Assembly (NCBI RefSeq): GCF_020526085.1
Contig: NZ_CP084874.1
Location: 5,084,001-5,148,000 of the forward strand
Source of the DNA: Klebsiella africana
Lineage (GTDB): Bacteria > Pseudomonadota > Gammaproteobacteria > Enterobacterales > Enterobacteriaceae
Length of the DNA: 64,000 nucleotides
Reading direction: 5' to 3'
The notes under the pieces are model-generated. The model searched no databases, had not been told where the DNA came from, and saw nothing but the letters and a program-made list of their open reading frames with translations. Both the position numbers and the translations under genes were made by a program. How positions within the stretch are numbered: position 1 is the stretch's first letter; every line of letters begins with the position of its first letter. Of this stretch, positions 41,761 to 51,564 are shown one piece after another.

Positions 41761-43227
41761 ATGGGAATTCGTCATTGTGTCGCCGTCGATTTAGGCGCCT
41801 CCAGCGGGCGGGTGATGCTCGCCAGCTACCAGCCCGGGCCGCGCGCCCTGACGCTGCGCGAAATTCATCGCTTCACCAATAGTCTGCAGAAAGTAGACGG
41901 CTTCGACTGCTGGGATGTAGATAGCCTGGAAGGCGAGATCCGCCGCGGGCTGGAGAAAGTGTGTGAGCAGGGCATTCTGATAGACAGTATCGGCATCGAT
42001 ACCTGGGGGGTGGATTATGTCCTGCTGGATAAGCAGGGCCAGCGCGTCGGGCTGCCGATCTCCTATCGTGACGACCGCACTCAGGGCCTGCTGCGTCACG
42101 CTGAAGCGCAGCTGGGCCGGGCGGAAATCTATCGCCGCAGCGGCATTCAATTTCTGCCGTTTAACACGCTTTATCAGCTGCGCGCTCTGGTGGAGCAGCA
42201 GCCGGAGCTGGTCAGTCAGGCTGCCCATGCCCTGCTGATCCCCGACTATTTCAGCTTCCGCCTGACCGGCAATCTGAACTGGGAATATACCAACGCCACC
42301 ACCACCCAGCTGGTCAACATTAACAGCGATAGCTGGGATGAGACACTGTTGAACTGGACAGGCGCGCCGTTGGCGTGGTTCGGAAAACCGACCCACCCCG
42401 GCAATGTGATAGGCCACTGGATCTGCCCGCAGGGTAACCGTATTCCGGTAGTCGCGGTCGCCAGCCACGACACCGCCAGCGCGGTGATCGCCTCCCCGCT
42501 GGCCGACCGTCATGCCGCCTATCTCTCCTCCGGCACCTGGTCGCTGATGGGATTTGAAAGCCTGACCCCATACACCTGCGACGCGGCGCTGCAGGCCAAT
42601 ATCACCAACGAAGGCGGAGCCGAAGGCCGCTATCGGGTGCTGAAAAATATCATGGGCCTGTGGCTGCTGCAGCGCGTGCTGAAAGAACAAAACGTTAGCG
42701 ACCTGCAGGGGCTGATCGCCCGCACCGCCGCGCTACCGGCGTGCCGCTTCATGATTGACTGCAACGATGACCGCTTTATCAACCCGGCCAGTATGAGCGC
42801 CGAGATCCAGGCCGCCTGCCGCGACGCCGGGCAGCCGGTTCCTGAAAGCGATGCCGAACTGGCGCGCTGTATTTTCGACAGCCTGGCGCTGCTCTACGCT
42901 CGGGTGCTTAACGAGCTGGCGGCGCTGCGCGGCCAGCCCTTCAGCCAGCTGCATATCGTTGGCGGCGGCTGTCAGAACACGCTGCTCAACCAGCTGTGCG
43001 CTGACGCCTGCGGGATCGCCGTCGTGGCCGGCCCGATAGAGGCCTCCACCCTCGGCAATATCGGCATCCAGTTAATGACCCTCGACGAGCTGGCCAATGT
43101 CGATGAGTTTCGTCAGGTAGTGCGCGGCAACGCGGCGCTCACCACTTTTACCCCCAATCCTGATAGTGAAATTGCCCGTTTCGTGGCGCAGTTTCAGCCA
43201 CAACAGACCAAGGAGCTTTGCGCATGA
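41761..43227 (+). CDS. rhaB: Rhamnulokinase
   Basis: RhaB phosphorylates L-rhamnulose at C1. The 488-aa FGGY-family kinase has the N-terminal phosphate-binding [26 protein letters not shown] near residue 80, and the C-terminal ATPase motifs [11 protein letters not shown] and [15 protein letters not shown]. It is the first gene of the rhaBAD unit; its TGA overlaps the rhaA ATG (ATGA). Confidence 0.97.
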   Translation: MGIRHCVAVDLGASSGRVMLASYQPGPRALTLREIHRFTNSLQKVDGFDCWDVDSLEGEIRRGLEKVCEQGILIDSIGIDTWGVDYVLLDKQGQRVGLPISYRDDRTQGLLRHAEAQLGRAEIYRRSGIQFLPFNTLYQLRALVEQQPELVSQAAHALLIPDYFSFRLTGNLNWEYTNATTTQLVNINSDSWDETLLNWTGAPLAWFGKPTHPGNVIGHWICPQGNRIPVVAVASHDTASAVIASPLADRHAAYLSSGTWSLMGFESLTPYTCDAALQANITNEGGAEGRYRVLKNIMGLWLLQRVLKEQNVSDLQGLIARTAALPACRFMIDCNDDRFINPASMSAEIQAACRDAGQPVPESDAELARCIFDSLALLYARVLNELAALRGQPFSQLHIVGGGCQNTLLNQLCADACGIAVVAGPIEASTLGNIGIQLMTLDELANVDEFRQVVRGNAALTTFTPNPDSEIARFVAQFQPQQTKELCA

Positions 43228-44483
43228 CCACTCAACTTGAACAAGCCTGGGAAATTGCTAAGCAGCGCTACGCCGCCGTCGGCGTGGATGTCGAGGAGGC
43301 CCTGCGCCAGCTGGACCGTCTGCCCGTCTCCATGCACTGCTGGCAGGGTGACGACGTCGCCGGTTTCGAAAACCCGGCGGGAAGCCTGACCGGCGGCATC
43401 CAGGCGACCGGCAACTACCCGGGCAAAGCGCGCAATGCGGAAGAGCTACGCGCCGACCTTGAGCAGGCGCTGAGCCTGATCCCGGGGCCAAAGCGTCTTA
43501 ACCTGCACGCTATTTACCTGGAATCCGACGCGCCGGTAGCACGCAATGAGATTAAGCCAGAGCACTTTAAAAACTGGGTTACGTGGGCGAAAGCCAACAA
43601 ATTGGGGCTGGATTTCAACCCCTCCTGCTTCTCGCATCCGCTGAGCGCCGACGGCTTTACCCTGTCGCATGCCAACGATGAAATCCGCCAGTTCTGGATC
43701 GACCACTGCAAAGCCAGCCGTCGCGTATCCGCTTATTTTGGCGAACAGCTGGGCACGCCGTCGGTGATGAACATCTGGGTGCCGGACGGCATGAAAGATA
43801 TTACCGTTGACCGCTTCGCCCCGCGCCAGCGGCTGCTGAACGCCCTGGATGAGGTGATCAGCGAGAAGTTCGATCCGGCGCATCATATCGACGCCGTGGA
43901 GAGCAAGCTGTTCGGCATCGGCGCCGAAAGCTACACCGTCGGCTCCAACGAGTTCTATATGGGCTACGCCACCAGCCGCCAGACCGCGCTGTGCCTGGAT
44001 GCCGGCCACTTCCATCCGACGGAAGTGATCTCCGACAAAATCTCTGCCGCCATGCTCTACATCCCGCGCCTGCTGCTGCACGTCAGCCGCCCGGTACGCT
44101 GGGACAGCGACCACGTGGTGCTGCTGGATGATGAAACCCAGGCTATCGCCAGCGAAATCATTCGCCATAACCTGTTTGACCGCGTGCACATCGGCCTCGA
44201 CTTCTTCGATGCCTCCATCAACCGCATCGCGGCCTGGGTGATTGGTACCCGCAATATGAAAAAAGCGCTGCTGCGCGCCCTGCTGGAACCGACCGCCCAG
44301 CTGCGCCAGCTGGAGAACGACGGCGATTACACCGCCCGCCTGGCGCTGCTCGAAGAGCAAAAATCGCTGCCGTGGCAGGCCATCTGGGAGATGTACTGTC
44401 AGCGTCACGACACACCGGCGGGCAGTCAGTGGCTGGATAACGTGCGGGCTTATGAGAATGCGGTTCTGAGCCAGCGCGGGTAA
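43224..44483 (+). CDS. rhaA: L-rhamnose isomerase
   Basis: RhaA interconverts L-rhamnose and L-rhamnulose. The 419-aa TIM-barrel metalloenzyme is identified by the start [20 protein letters not shown] and by metal-site segments ([37 protein letters not shown]). The ATG at 43224 overlaps the end of rhaB by 4 bases, so it is translationally coupled. About 145 bases with palindromic repeats separate it from rhaD. Confidence 0.97.
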   Translation: MTTQLEQAWEIAKQRYAAVGVDVEEALRQLDRLPVSMHCWQGDDVAGFENPAGSLTGGIQATGNYPGKARNAEELRADLEQALSLIPGPKRLNLHAIYLESDAPVARNEIKPEHFKNWVTWAKANKLGLDFNPSCFSHPLSADGFTLSHANDEIRQFWIDHCKASRRVSAYFGEQLGTPSVMNIWVPDGMKDITVDRFAPRQRLLNALDEVISEKFDPAHHIDAVESKLFGIGAESYTVGSNEFYMGYATSRQTALCLDAGHFHPTEVISDKISAAMLYIPRLLLHVSRPVRWDSDHVVLLDDETQAIASEIIRHNLFDRVHIGLDFFDASINRIAAWVIGTRNMKKALLRALLEPTAQLRQLENDGDYTARLALLEEQKSLPWQAIWEMYCQRHDTPAGSQWLDNVRAYENAVLSQRG

Positions 44484-44484
44484 A

Positions 44485-44592
44485 CCCTCACCCCGACCCT
44501 CTCCCTGCAAGGGAGAGGGAGAAAGAACCGGTAGCCCGGATAAGCCGTTTACGGCGCAATCCGGGGGCACGCACATATTTAGGGTGAGGGGG
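44485..44592. repeat. GC-rich palindromic intergenic repeat with an inserted REP-like unit (rhaA-rhaD)
   Basis: The element begins CCCTCACCCCGACCCTCTCCC, has the complementary GGGAGAGGG at 44511-44519, and ends AGGGTGAGGGGG, so the ends can pair (CCCTCACCC with GGGTGAGGG). Between the arms lies a REP-like unit at 44531-44568 (GTAGCCCGGATAAGC...CAATCCGGGGGC). Related elements lie at 46535-46719 and 50261-50377. Confidence 0.8.
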
Positions 44593-44628
44593 TCAACCCC
44601 GCACCGAATCAACAGGAAAGACAAGACT

Positions 44629-45459
44629 ATGCAGACCATTATCGACGCCTGGTTCGTCCAGGGCATGATCAAAGCCACCTCCGACGCCTGGCTGAAAGGC
44701 TGGGACGAACGCAACGGCGGCAACCTGACGCTGCGTCTGGATGAAGCGGATATCGAACCTTACGCGGCGGATTTCCACGCCAAACCGCGCTATATCGCCC
44801 TCAGCCAACCGATGCCAACCCTGGCCAACCAGCCGTTTATCGTCACCGGCTCCGGCAAATTCTTCCGTAACGTCCAGCTCGACCCGGCCGCTAACCTCGG
44901 CGTGGTGAAGGTCGACAGCGACGGCGCGGGATACCATATCCTGTGGGGCCTGACGGGGGATGCCGTACCGACCTCCGAGCTGCCGGCACACTTCCTGTCG
45001 CACAGCGAGCGCATCAAACTGACCGGCGGCAAAGACCGGGTGATCATGCACTGCCATGCCACCAATCTGATCGCCCTGACCTATGTTCTGGAGAATCACA
45101 GCGATCTGTTCACCCGCAAGCTGTGGGAAGGCAGCACCGAATGTCTGGTGGTCTTCCCGGACGGTGTCGGCATTCTGCCGTGGATGGTGCCGGGGACCGA
45201 TGAAATCGGTCAGGCGACCGCCGAAACCATGCAAAAACACTCGCTAGTGCTGTGGCCGTTCCACGGGGTCTTCGGCAGCGGCCCCACGCTGGATGAGACC
45301 TTCGGCCTGATCGACACCGCCGAGAAGTCCGCCGAAGTACTGGTGAAAGTCTTGTCCATGGGCGGGATGAAGCAGACCATCACCCGCGAAGAGCTCATCG
45401 CCCTTGGCAAACGCTTCAACGTGCAGCCGCTGCAGTCCGCGTTAGATCTTTATCCATAA
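44629..45459 (+). CDS. rhaD: Rhamnulose-1-phosphate aldolase
   Basis: RhaD splits L-rhamnulose 1-phosphate into dihydroxyacetone phosphate and L-lactaldehyde. The 276-aa class II (zinc) aldolase has HCHATN near residue 141 and [10 protein letters not shown] near 210, which carry the zinc histidines, and the phosphate-binding NERNGGN-like segment [11 protein letters not shown]. The start at 44629 ([12 protein letters not shown]) follows an AGGAAAG ribosome site; the frame is open to 44584 through the repeat. L-lactaldehyde is probably reduced by the FucO encoded downstream. Confidence 0.96.
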   Translation: MQTIIDAWFVQGMIKATSDAWLKGWDERNGGNLTLRLDEADIEPYAADFHAKPRYIALSQPMPTLANQPFIVTGSGKFFRNVQLDPAANLGVVKVDSDGAGYHILWGLTGDAVPTSELPAHFLSHSERIKLTGGKDRVIMHCHATNLIALTYVLENHSDLFTRKLWEGSTECLVVFPDGVGILPWMVPGTDEIGQATAETMQKHSLVLWPFHGVFGSGPTLDETFGLIDTAEKSAEVLVKVLSMGGMKQTITREELIALGKRFNVQPLQSALDLYP

Positions 45460-45467
45460 CAACATCG

Positions 45468-45491
45468 CGCCCCGCTCACCGAGACGGGGCG
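45468..45491 (+). other. Hairpin between rhaD and the ABC binding-protein gene
   Basis: CGCCCCG/CGGGGCG can form a seven-pair stem, with no T-run. It could attenuate read-through or protect the 3' end of the rhaBAD message. Confidence 0.4.
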
Positions 45492-45539
45492 AAATATCAC
45501 CTGCAAACCCTACAAACTGACTCATGTGGAGTAAAAGCA

Positions 45540-46526
45540 ATGAAAACAAAGACAAGCTTGATCCTCACCGTTGCCGCCCTGGCGTTGTCCGGTTCCGCCT
45601 TAGCCGAAGTTAAAATCGCCCTTGTGGCGAAATCGCTGGGAAATGGCTTCTTCGAAGCCGCCAACGTTGGCGCCCAACAGGCAGCCAAAGAGTTAGGTGA
45701 TGTCAAAGTGATTTACACCGGCCCGACCACCACCACCGCCGAAGCGCAGATCGACGTGCTGAACGGGTTGATCGCCCAGGGGGTGGATGCGATCGCCATT
45801 TCCGCTAACGATCCGGACGCGGTAGTGCCGGTGCTGAAAAAAGCGATGCAGCGCGGCATCAAGGTGGTCTCCTGGGACTCCGGCGTGGCGCCGGCAGGCC
45901 GTCAGATCCATCTTAATCCCTCGAATAACGCCTTAATTGGCGAAACCAACGTCAAGCTCGCCGCCGAGGCGCTGAAGGCGCTGAACGTTGAGAAAGGCGA
46001 GGTGGCCGTGTTAAGCGCCACCCCAACCTCCACTAACCAGAACATCTGGATTGAGGAGATGAAAAAGGTGCTGCCGCAGTATCCGTCCGTGCAGCTGGTC
46101 ACCGTCGCCTACGGGGACGATCTGTCAGATAAAAGCTACCGCGAAGCGGTGGGCCTGCTGAAATCATATCCGGACCTGAAAGTCATTGTTTCACCGTCAT
46201 CGGTGGGGATTGTTGCTGCCGCGCAGGCGGTGAAGGATCAAGGCAAAATCGGCAAAGTCTATGTTACCGGGCTGGGGCTGCCGTCGGAAATGGCCGGCGC
46301 GATCAAGTCCGGCGCCAGCAAAAGCTTCGCCATCTGGAACCCGATTGACCTGGGCTACGCGGCCACCTATCTGGCCGACGATTTAGTCAAAGGCACAGCG
46401 ACCAAAACCGAAGCCAGTATGGGCAAGCTGGGCAAAGTGAAGCTGGATACCGAGGGGAATGGCGCGATGGCCGAGCCGTTTGTCTACGATGCGAGCAACA
46501 TTGATAAGTTCTCGAAAATTTTCTAA
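45540..46526 (+). CDS. Rhamnose-type ABC transporter substrate-binding protein
   Basis: A 328-aa periplasmic binding protein of the sugar-binding (peripla_BP_4, RbsB/LsrB-like) family. It has a signal peptide (residues 1-22, cleaved near SGSALA), then the ligand-fold landmarks VAKSLGNGFFEAANVGA, GVDAIAISANDPDAV and VSWDSGVAP. Together with the ATPase and two permeases downstream, and inside the rha cluster, it most likely binds L-rhamnose. It corresponds to the protein called RhaS in rhizobia; the symbol is left blank to avoid confusion with the AraC regulator. An LsrB-like substrate is a less likely alternative. Confidence 0.88.
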   Translation: MKTKTSLILTVAALALSGSALAEVKIALVAKSLGNGFFEAANVGAQQAAKELGDVKVIYTGPTTTTAEAQIDVLNGLIAQGVDAIAISANDPDAVVPVLKKAMQRGIKVVSWDSGVAPAGRQIHLNPSNNALIGETNVKLAAEALKALNVEKGEVAVLSATPTSTNQNIWIEEMKKVLPQYPSVQLVTVAYGDDLSDKSYREAVGLLKSYPDLKVIVSPSSVGIVAAAQAVKDQGKIGKVYVTGLGLPSEMAGAIKSGASKSFAIWNPIDLGYAATYLADDLVKGTATKTEASMGKLGKVKLDTEGNGAMAEPFVYDASNIDKFSKIF

Positions 46527-46534
46527 CCCTTGTT

Positions 46535-46719
46535 CCCTCACCCCGGCCCTCTCCCGGAGGGAGAGGGGGAAAGACTGGCCTTCTGCACGATGCAGCCAGG
46601 GAGCACTAAATAGCCCCCTTGCTCCTTTGGCGAGAGGGAAGTCCAGCCCTCTGCGCAATGCTATCAGGGCGCACCAAACGGTCCCCTCGCCCCTTTGGGG
46701 AGAGGGTTAGGGTGAGGGG
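46535..46719. repeat. GC-rich palindromic intergenic repeat (binding protein-ATPase gap)
   Basis: A 185-base gene-free element with terminal inverted repeats: CCCTCACCCCGGCCCTCTCCC at the left and GGGGAGAGGGTTAGGGTGAGGGG at the right (arms quoted only as their shared core CCCTCACCC/GGGTGAGGG). Internal GGGAGAGGGG and GGCGAGAGGG blocks can form further stems. The structure resembles a small non-coding repeat element rather than a gene. Confidence 0.8.
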
Positions 46720-46740
46720 TGATTTTTGCGGAGAACTATC

Positions 46741-48252
46741 ATGTCAGCATCAACGCCACTGCTGTCGCTGAAGGGGATCACCAAGATTTTTCCCGGTGTG
46801 CGCGCCCTTGAGAACGTGCAGCTTGATCTCTGGCCCGGCAAAGTGACCGCCTTAATCGGCGAAAACGGCGCGGGGAAATCCACGCTGGTCAAAGTGATGA
46901 CCGGTATTTATCAGCCCGAAGAGGGCGAGATCCTCTATAAAGCGATCCCTATTCATCTGCCAACGCCGGAATCGGCGCATAAGGTAGGGATCACCGCCAT
47001 TCACCAGGAAACCGTGCTGTTTGACGAACTCTCGGTCAGTGAAAATATTTTCGTCGGCCAGTATCTGTATAAGGGATTGTTAAAAACGCTCGACTGGCCG
47101 GCGATGCACCGCAGAGCCAGCGAGATCCTCGCCCGGCTGGAAGTCCAGATCGACCCGCGGGCCACGCTGAAAACGCTTAGCATCGCCCAGCGGCACATGG
47201 TGGCAATTGCCCGGGCACTGGCTTTCGACGCCCAGGTGGTGATCCTCGATGAGCCGACCGCCGCGCTCTCGCAACATGAAATTCTGGAGTTTTATCACAT
47301 CGTTGAGCGTCTGAAGCAGGACGGCAAAGCGATCCTGTTTATCTCGCATAAGTTCGATGAAATTTTCGAGCTGGCCGACTATTACACCATCCTGCGCGAT
47401 GGGGTGTACGTCAGCTCCGGGGCAATGAGTGACATCACCGAAGAGCGGATGGTGTCGATGATGGTGGGCCGGGCGATCAGCCAAACCTACCCGAAAGTCG
47501 GCTGCACACCCGGAGAAACGGTGCTGGAGGTAAACGATCTCTGTCATCCTACCGAGTTTGCCCATATCAGCTTCCGCCTGCGCAAGGGAGAAATTCTCGG
47601 CTTTTACGGTCTGGTGGGCGCCGGACGCACTGAGCTGATGCAGGCGCTCTCCGGCGTGTCGCGTCCCTCCTCCGGCGAGATCCGCCTGAACGGTAGATCC
47701 ATGCACTTTGACCAGCCTGCCGATGCCATCCGCGCGGGCATCGTCTGCGTGCCGGAAGAGCGGCAGAAACAGGGGGCGATCATCGCCCTGCCCATCGCCC
47801 AGAACATCAGTCTGCCGCAGCTCAGCAAGCTCAATCCTAACGGCGTCCTGAACGACGCCCGGGAATGGCGGCTGGCCGACGAGTACGCCTCACGCCTGCA
47901 GGTTAAAGCCTTCAGCTGGCGCCAGCCGGTGGAGACCCTCTCCGGCGGCAATCAGCAGAAAGTGGTGATCGGCAAATGGCTGGCAACCCAGCCCGAGGTG
48001 ATTATCCTCGACGAGCCGACCAAAGGCATCGATATCGGCTCAAAAGCCGCCGTGCATCAGTTTATGTCCGAGCTGGTCAGCCAGGGGCTGGCGGTGATTA
48101 TGGTGTCGTCAGAGCTGCCGGAAGTGATGGGCATGGCCGATCGGATTATCGTAATGCACGAAGGGCTGATGGTCGCTGAATACCAGGCCGGGGAAGCGAC
48201 GGCGGAAACTATCGTTAGCGCCGCCAGCGGCATCGGCCAGGAGGCAGCATGA
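46741..48252 (+). CDS. Sugar (rhamnose-type) ABC transporter ATP-binding protein
   Basis: A 503-aa ATPase with two fused ABC domains, as in RbsA/MglA/XylG. Domain one has Walker A GENGAGKSTLVKV (near residue 43), LSIAQRHMVAIARAL and VVILDEPTAAL. Domain two has a degenerate Walker A GLVGAGRTELMQ (near 295), the signature LSGGNQQKVVIGKWL and VIILDEPTKGID. Start at 46741 after a GGAGAACT ribosome site; the frame opens 15 bases earlier inside the repeat. It overlaps the first permease gene by 4 bases. It energises import of the sugar bound by the upstream periplasmic protein. Confidence 0.92.
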   Translation: MSASTPLLSLKGITKIFPGVRALENVQLDLWPGKVTALIGENGAGKSTLVKVMTGIYQPEEGEILYKAIPIHLPTPESAHKVGITAIHQETVLFDELSVSENIFVGQYLYKGLLKTLDWPAMHRRASEILARLEVQIDPRATLKTLSIAQRHMVAIARALAFDAQVVILDEPTAALSQHEILEFYHIVERLKQDGKAILFISHKFDEIFELADYYTILRDGVYVSSGAMSDITEERMVSMMVGRAISQTYPKVGCTPGETVLEVNDLCHPTEFAHISFRLRKGEILGFYGLVGAGRTELMQALSGVSRPSSGEIRLNGRSMHFDQPADAIRAGIVCVPEERQKQGAIIALPIAQNISLPQLSKLNPNGVLNDAREWRLADEYASRLQVKAFSWRQPVETLSGGNQQKVVIGKWLATQPEVIILDEPTKGIDIGSKAAVHQFMSELVSQGLAVIMVSSELPEVMGMADRIIVMHEGLMVAEYQAGEATAETIVSAASGIGQEAA

Positions 48253-49256
48253 TGGGACACGCATGGCTTAAACATCGCGAAGCGCTGCTGGCGGTGGTCA
48301 TTATTTTGATGATCGGCGCCATCGGCAGCCGGGCGCCGTCGTTCGTTTCACCGGGCAATCTGGTGGAGATGTTTAACGATACCGCCATCCTTATCATCCT
48401 CGCCCTCGGGCAGATGATGGTGTTACTCACCAAAGGCATCGACCTGTCGATGGCCGCCAACCTGGCGCTGACCGGGATGATCGTCGCCCTGATTAACGCC
48501 CACTATCCGGGTATTCCGGTAGTAGCGCTGCTGGCGCTGGCGACTCTGCTGGGCCTGCTGATGGGGGTAGTTAACGGCCTGCTGGTCTGGCGCCTCGGCA
48601 TTCCCGCCATCGTGGTGACCCTGGGCACCATGAGCATTTATCGCGGCATTATCTTCCTGCTGACTGACGGCGGCTGGGTTAACTCACATCAGATGAGCGC
48701 TGATTTTCTCAGTCTGCCGCGCAGCACGCTCGTGGGGCTGCCGCTGTTGAGCTGGTGCGCCATCGCCGCGCTGTTGCTGGTGGGGTATTTCCTGCGCTAC
48801 AGCCGCACCGGCCGGGCCTTGTATACCGCTGGCGGCAACGCGACGGCGGCGTACTACACCGGCATTAACGCCGGGAAAATGCAGTTCGTCAGCTTCTGTC
48901 TCTCCGGCGCGCTGGCCGGCTTCTGCGGCTATCTGTGGATCTCGCGCTTCGCCGTCGCCTATGTCGACGTCGCCAACGGTTTTGAACTCCAGGTGGTCGC
49001 CGCCTGCGTGATCGGCGGTATCAGCACCATGGGCGGAAGCGGACGGGTGCTGGGCTGCCTGTGCGGCGCGCTGTTCCTCGGCGTCATCAATAACGCCCTG
49101 CCGGTGATCGGCATCTCGCCCTTCTGGCAAATGGCGATTTCCGGGGCGGTGATCGTCATGGCGGTGCTGCTCAACGAGCGCGGCAATCGCGGTCATGGGC
49201 GGTTAATCCTGCGCAATGCGGCGTTAGCCAGACAGAAACAGGCGGTGAAATCATGA
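48249..49256 (+). CDS. Sugar (rhamnose-type) ABC transporter permease 1
   Basis: A 335-aa inner-membrane permease of the branched-chain/ribose (BPD_transp_2, RbsC-like) family with about eight to ten helices. Landmarks are LALGQMMVLLTKGIDLSMAANLALTGM near residue 55 (quoted in part: KGIDLSMAAN), VTLGTMSIYRGI and ACVIGGISTMGGSGRVLG. It overlaps the ATPase gene and the second permease gene by 4 bases each, so the three are translationally coupled. It corresponds to RhaP or RhaQ of rhizobial rhamnose ABC systems; which of the two was not resolved. Confidence 0.9.
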   Translation: MMGHAWLKHREALLAVVIILMIGAIGSRAPSFVSPGNLVEMFNDTAILIILALGQMMVLLTKGIDLSMAANLALTGMIVALINAHYPGIPVVALLALATLLGLLMGVVNGLLVWRLGIPAIVVTLGTMSIYRGIIFLLTDGGWVNSHQMSADFLSLPRSTLVGLPLLSWCAIAALLLVGYFLRYSRTGRALYTAGGNATAAYYTGINAGKMQFVSFCLSGALAGFCGYLWISRFAVAYVDVANGFELQVVAACVIGGISTMGGSGRVLGCLCGALFLGVINNALPVIGISPFWQMAISGAVIVMAVLLNERGNRGHGRLILRNAALARQKQAVKS

Positions 49257-50257
49257 GCAAGATGATGGTATCGGAAGAGATGAAAAACGCCCCGGCCGCG
49301 CCGTCGCCGCTGCGCCGCCTGCTGTGCTGGGAAGGGTTTTTACTGGCGGTCACCCTGGCGGTATTTATCGGCAATGCGGTGGCTTCCCCGTACTTTCTCA
49401 ATATCTGGAACCTGTCGGACGCGACCTTTACCTTTACCGAGAAGGCGATCGTCGTCCTGCCGATGGCGATGCTAATTATCGCCCGGGAAATCGATCTGTC
49501 GGTAGCCTCGACGATGGCGCTCAGCTCAACGGTGATGGGCTTCTGCGCGGCAGCGGGGGTTGATACTCCGCTGCTGGTGGTCATCGGCCTGGGCGTAGGT
49601 CTGCTGTGCGGTCTGTTCAACGGCTTGCTGGTGACCCGCTTTAACCTGTCGTCCATTGTGATCACCATCGGCACCATGAGCCTGTATCGCGGCATCACCT
49701 ATATCATACTGGGCGATCAGGCGCTCAACCACTATCCGGAGAGCTTTGCCTGGTTCGGCCAGGGGTACGTGTGGGGGGCGCTCTCTTTTGAGTTTGCGCT
49801 GTTTATCCTCCTCGCCGCCGCCTTCACCTTCCTGCTGCATAAAACCAACTTTGGTCGCCGGACCTACGCCATCGGCAATAACCCGACTGGCGCCTGGTTT
49901 TCGGGGATCAATGTTAAGCGTCATAACCTGGTGCTGTTCGCGCTGGTCGGGCTGATGGCCGGGCTGGCGGCGGTCCTGCTGACCTCACGGCTCGGCAGTA
50001 CCCGCCCCACCCTGGCGATGGGCTGGGAGCTGGCGGTTGTCACCATGGCGGTGCTCGGCGGCGTCAATATTCTCGGCGGCTCCGGCAGCATGCCCGGGGT
50101 GATCATTGCCGCCTTTCTGATGGGGCTGGTGACCTTCGGCCTGAGCCTGCTGAACGTCCCCGGCATCGTGATGTCGGTAATTATCGGCGCCATGCTGATC
50201 GTGGTGATCTCCCTGCCGATTATTACCCGGCGGATGATGCAGCGAAGACGATGTTAA
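49253..50257 (+). CDS. Sugar (rhamnose-type) ABC transporter permease 2
   Basis: The second permease subunit, 334 aa, same RbsC-like family, with AREIDLSVASTMALSS near residue 80, ITIGTMSLYRGITY and AVLGGVNILGGSGSMPG. It pairs with the preceding permease to form the heterodimeric channel, in contrast to ribose systems with one permease gene. It is coupled to the gene before by a 4-base overlap and is followed by a palindromic repeat before fucO. Confidence 0.9.
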   Translation: MSKMMVSEEMKNAPAAPSPLRRLLCWEGFLLAVTLAVFIGNAVASPYFLNIWNLSDATFTFTEKAIVVLPMAMLIIAREIDLSVASTMALSSTVMGFCAAAGVDTPLLVVIGLGVGLLCGLFNGLLVTRFNLSSIVITIGTMSLYRGITYIILGDQALNHYPESFAWFGQGYVWGALSFEFALFILLAAAFTFLLHKTNFGRRTYAIGNNPTGAWFSGINVKRHNLVLFALVGLMAGLAAVLLTSRLGSTRPTLAMGWELAVVTMAVLGGVNILGGSGSMPGVIIAAFLMGLVTFGLSLLNVPGIVMSVIIGAMLIVVISLPIITRRMMQRRRC

Positions 50258-50260
50258 TTT

Positions 50261-50377
50261 CCCCCTCGCCCTGGCCCTCTCCCCAAGGGAGAGGGAACTG
50301 CCCGGCGCACACAGACAGCCTGCAGTCCGGGGCCGGTTTTTCCCCCTCTCCCTGCGGGAGAGGGTCGGGGTGAGGGG
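50261..50377. repeat. GC-rich palindromic intergenic repeat (permease-fucO gap)
   Basis: A 117-base element of the same type as those at 44485 and 46535: it begins CCCCCTCGCCCTGGCCCTCTCCC, contains GGGAGAGGG and CCCTCTCCCTGCGGGAGAGGG (quoted in pieces CCCTCTCC and GGGAGAGGG), and ends GGGGTGAGGGG. There is no coding potential. Confidence 0.78.
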
Positions 50378-50415
50378 AAACGGATTTTCCAAAATAAACA
50401 TTAAGGAGAATTATC

Positions 50416-51564
50416 ATGAGCTTTATGTTGGCACTACCCAAAATCAGCCTCCACGGCGCAGGCGCTATCGGCGATATGGTCAAGCTGGTGGCCGGTAAAC
50501 AGTGGGGCAAGGCGCTGATCGTCACCGACGGCCAGCTGGTGAAGCTGGGCCTGCTGGACAGCCTGTTTTCCGCGCTGGATGAACAGCAGATGGCTTATCA
50601 GCTGTTTGACGAGGTGTTCCCTAACCCCACCGAAGCGCTGGTACAGCAAGGCTATGCGGCATACCAGGCGACACACTGCGATTTTCTGATCGCCTTCGGC
50701 GGCGGCAGCCCGATTGATACCGCCAAGGCGATAAAAATCCTCACCGCCAACCCTGGCCCCTCCACCGCCTACTCCGGCGTCGGCAAAGTGAAAAACGCAG
50801 GCGTACCGCTGGTGGCTATCAACACCACCGCCGGCACAGCGGCGGAGATGACCAGCAATGCCGTGATTATCGATAGCGAGCGACAGGTGAAAGAGGTGAT
50901 TATCGACCCGAACCTGATCCCGGATATCGCCGTCGACGACGCCAGCGTGATGCTCGACATCCCGCCAGCCGTTACCGCCGCCACCGGCATGGATGCCCTG
51001 ACCCACGCCATCGAGGCCTTTGTCTCCGTTGGCGCCCATCCGCTGACCGACGCCAACGCCCTCGAGGCGATCCGCCTGATCAACCTGTGGCTGCCAAAAG
51101 CGGTAGACGATGGACACGATCTGCAGGCCCGCGAGCAGATGGCCTTTGGCCAGTATCTGGCGGGCATGGCGTTCAACAGCGCCGGTCTCGGGCTGGTACA
51201 CGCCCTGGCCCATCAGCCTGGCGCCACCCACAACCTGCCGCACGGGGTATGCAACGCCATCCTGCTGCCGATCATCGAAAACTTTAACCGCCCGAACGCG
51301 GTGGCGCGCTTTGCCCGCGTGGCGCAGGCGATGGGCGTCGATACTCGCGGCATGAGCGATGAAGCTGCCAGCATGGAGGCCATCAATGCCATCCGCGCGC
51401 TGAGCAAACGCGTAGGGATCCCCCAGGGTTTCAGCCAGCTTGGCATTAGTAAAGCCGATATCGAAGGCTGGCTGGACAAAGCGCTGGCCGACCCGTGCGC
51501 ACCGTGTAACCCGCGCACCGCCAGCCGCGATGAGGTTCGCGAGCTCTATCTGGAGGCCTTATGA
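50416..51564 (+). CDS. fucO: Lactaldehyde reductase (L-1,2-propanediol oxidoreductase)
   Basis: FucO reduces L-lactaldehyde to L-1,2-propanediol with NADH during anaerobic growth on rhamnose or fucose. The 382-aa enzyme belongs to the iron-dependent group III alcohol dehydrogenases: [12 protein letters not shown] near residue 97, the metal site [12 protein letters not shown] (near 195-205), [19 protein letters not shown] (near 253-270) and [14 protein letters not shown] ribosome site precedes the ATG. In E. coli fucO lies in the fucose locus; here it is in the rhamnose locus, overlapping rhaM by 4 bases. Confidence 0.92.
   Translation: MSFMLALPKISLHGAGAIGDMVKLVAGKQWGKALIVTDGQLVKLGLLDSLFSALDEQQMAYQLFDEVFPNPTEALVQQGYAAYQATHCDFLIAFGGGSPIDTAKAIKILTANPGPSTAYSGVGKVKNAGVPLVAINTTAGTAAEMTSNAVIIDSERQVKEVIIDPNLIPDIAVDDASVMLDIPPAVTAATGMDALTHAIEAFVSVGAHPLTDANALEAIRLINLWLPKAVDDGHDLQAREQMAFGQYLAGMAFNSAGLGLVHALAHQPGATHNLPHGVCNAILLPIIENFNRPNAVARFARVAQAMGVDTRGMSDEAASMEAINAIRALSKRVGIPQGFSQLGISKADIEGWLDKALADPCAPCNPRTASRDEVRELYLEAL

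Noticed and set aside
43446..44723. A 425-codon minus-strand ORF opposite rhaA and the repeat
   Set aside because: It is antisense to rhaA and runs through non-coding palindromic repeats into rhaD. There is no plausible start signal or known family.
44485..50377. CRISPR array or insertion sequence in the rha intergenic regions
   Set aside because: The three repeats are separated by genes of normal size, have no regular spacers and no transposase.
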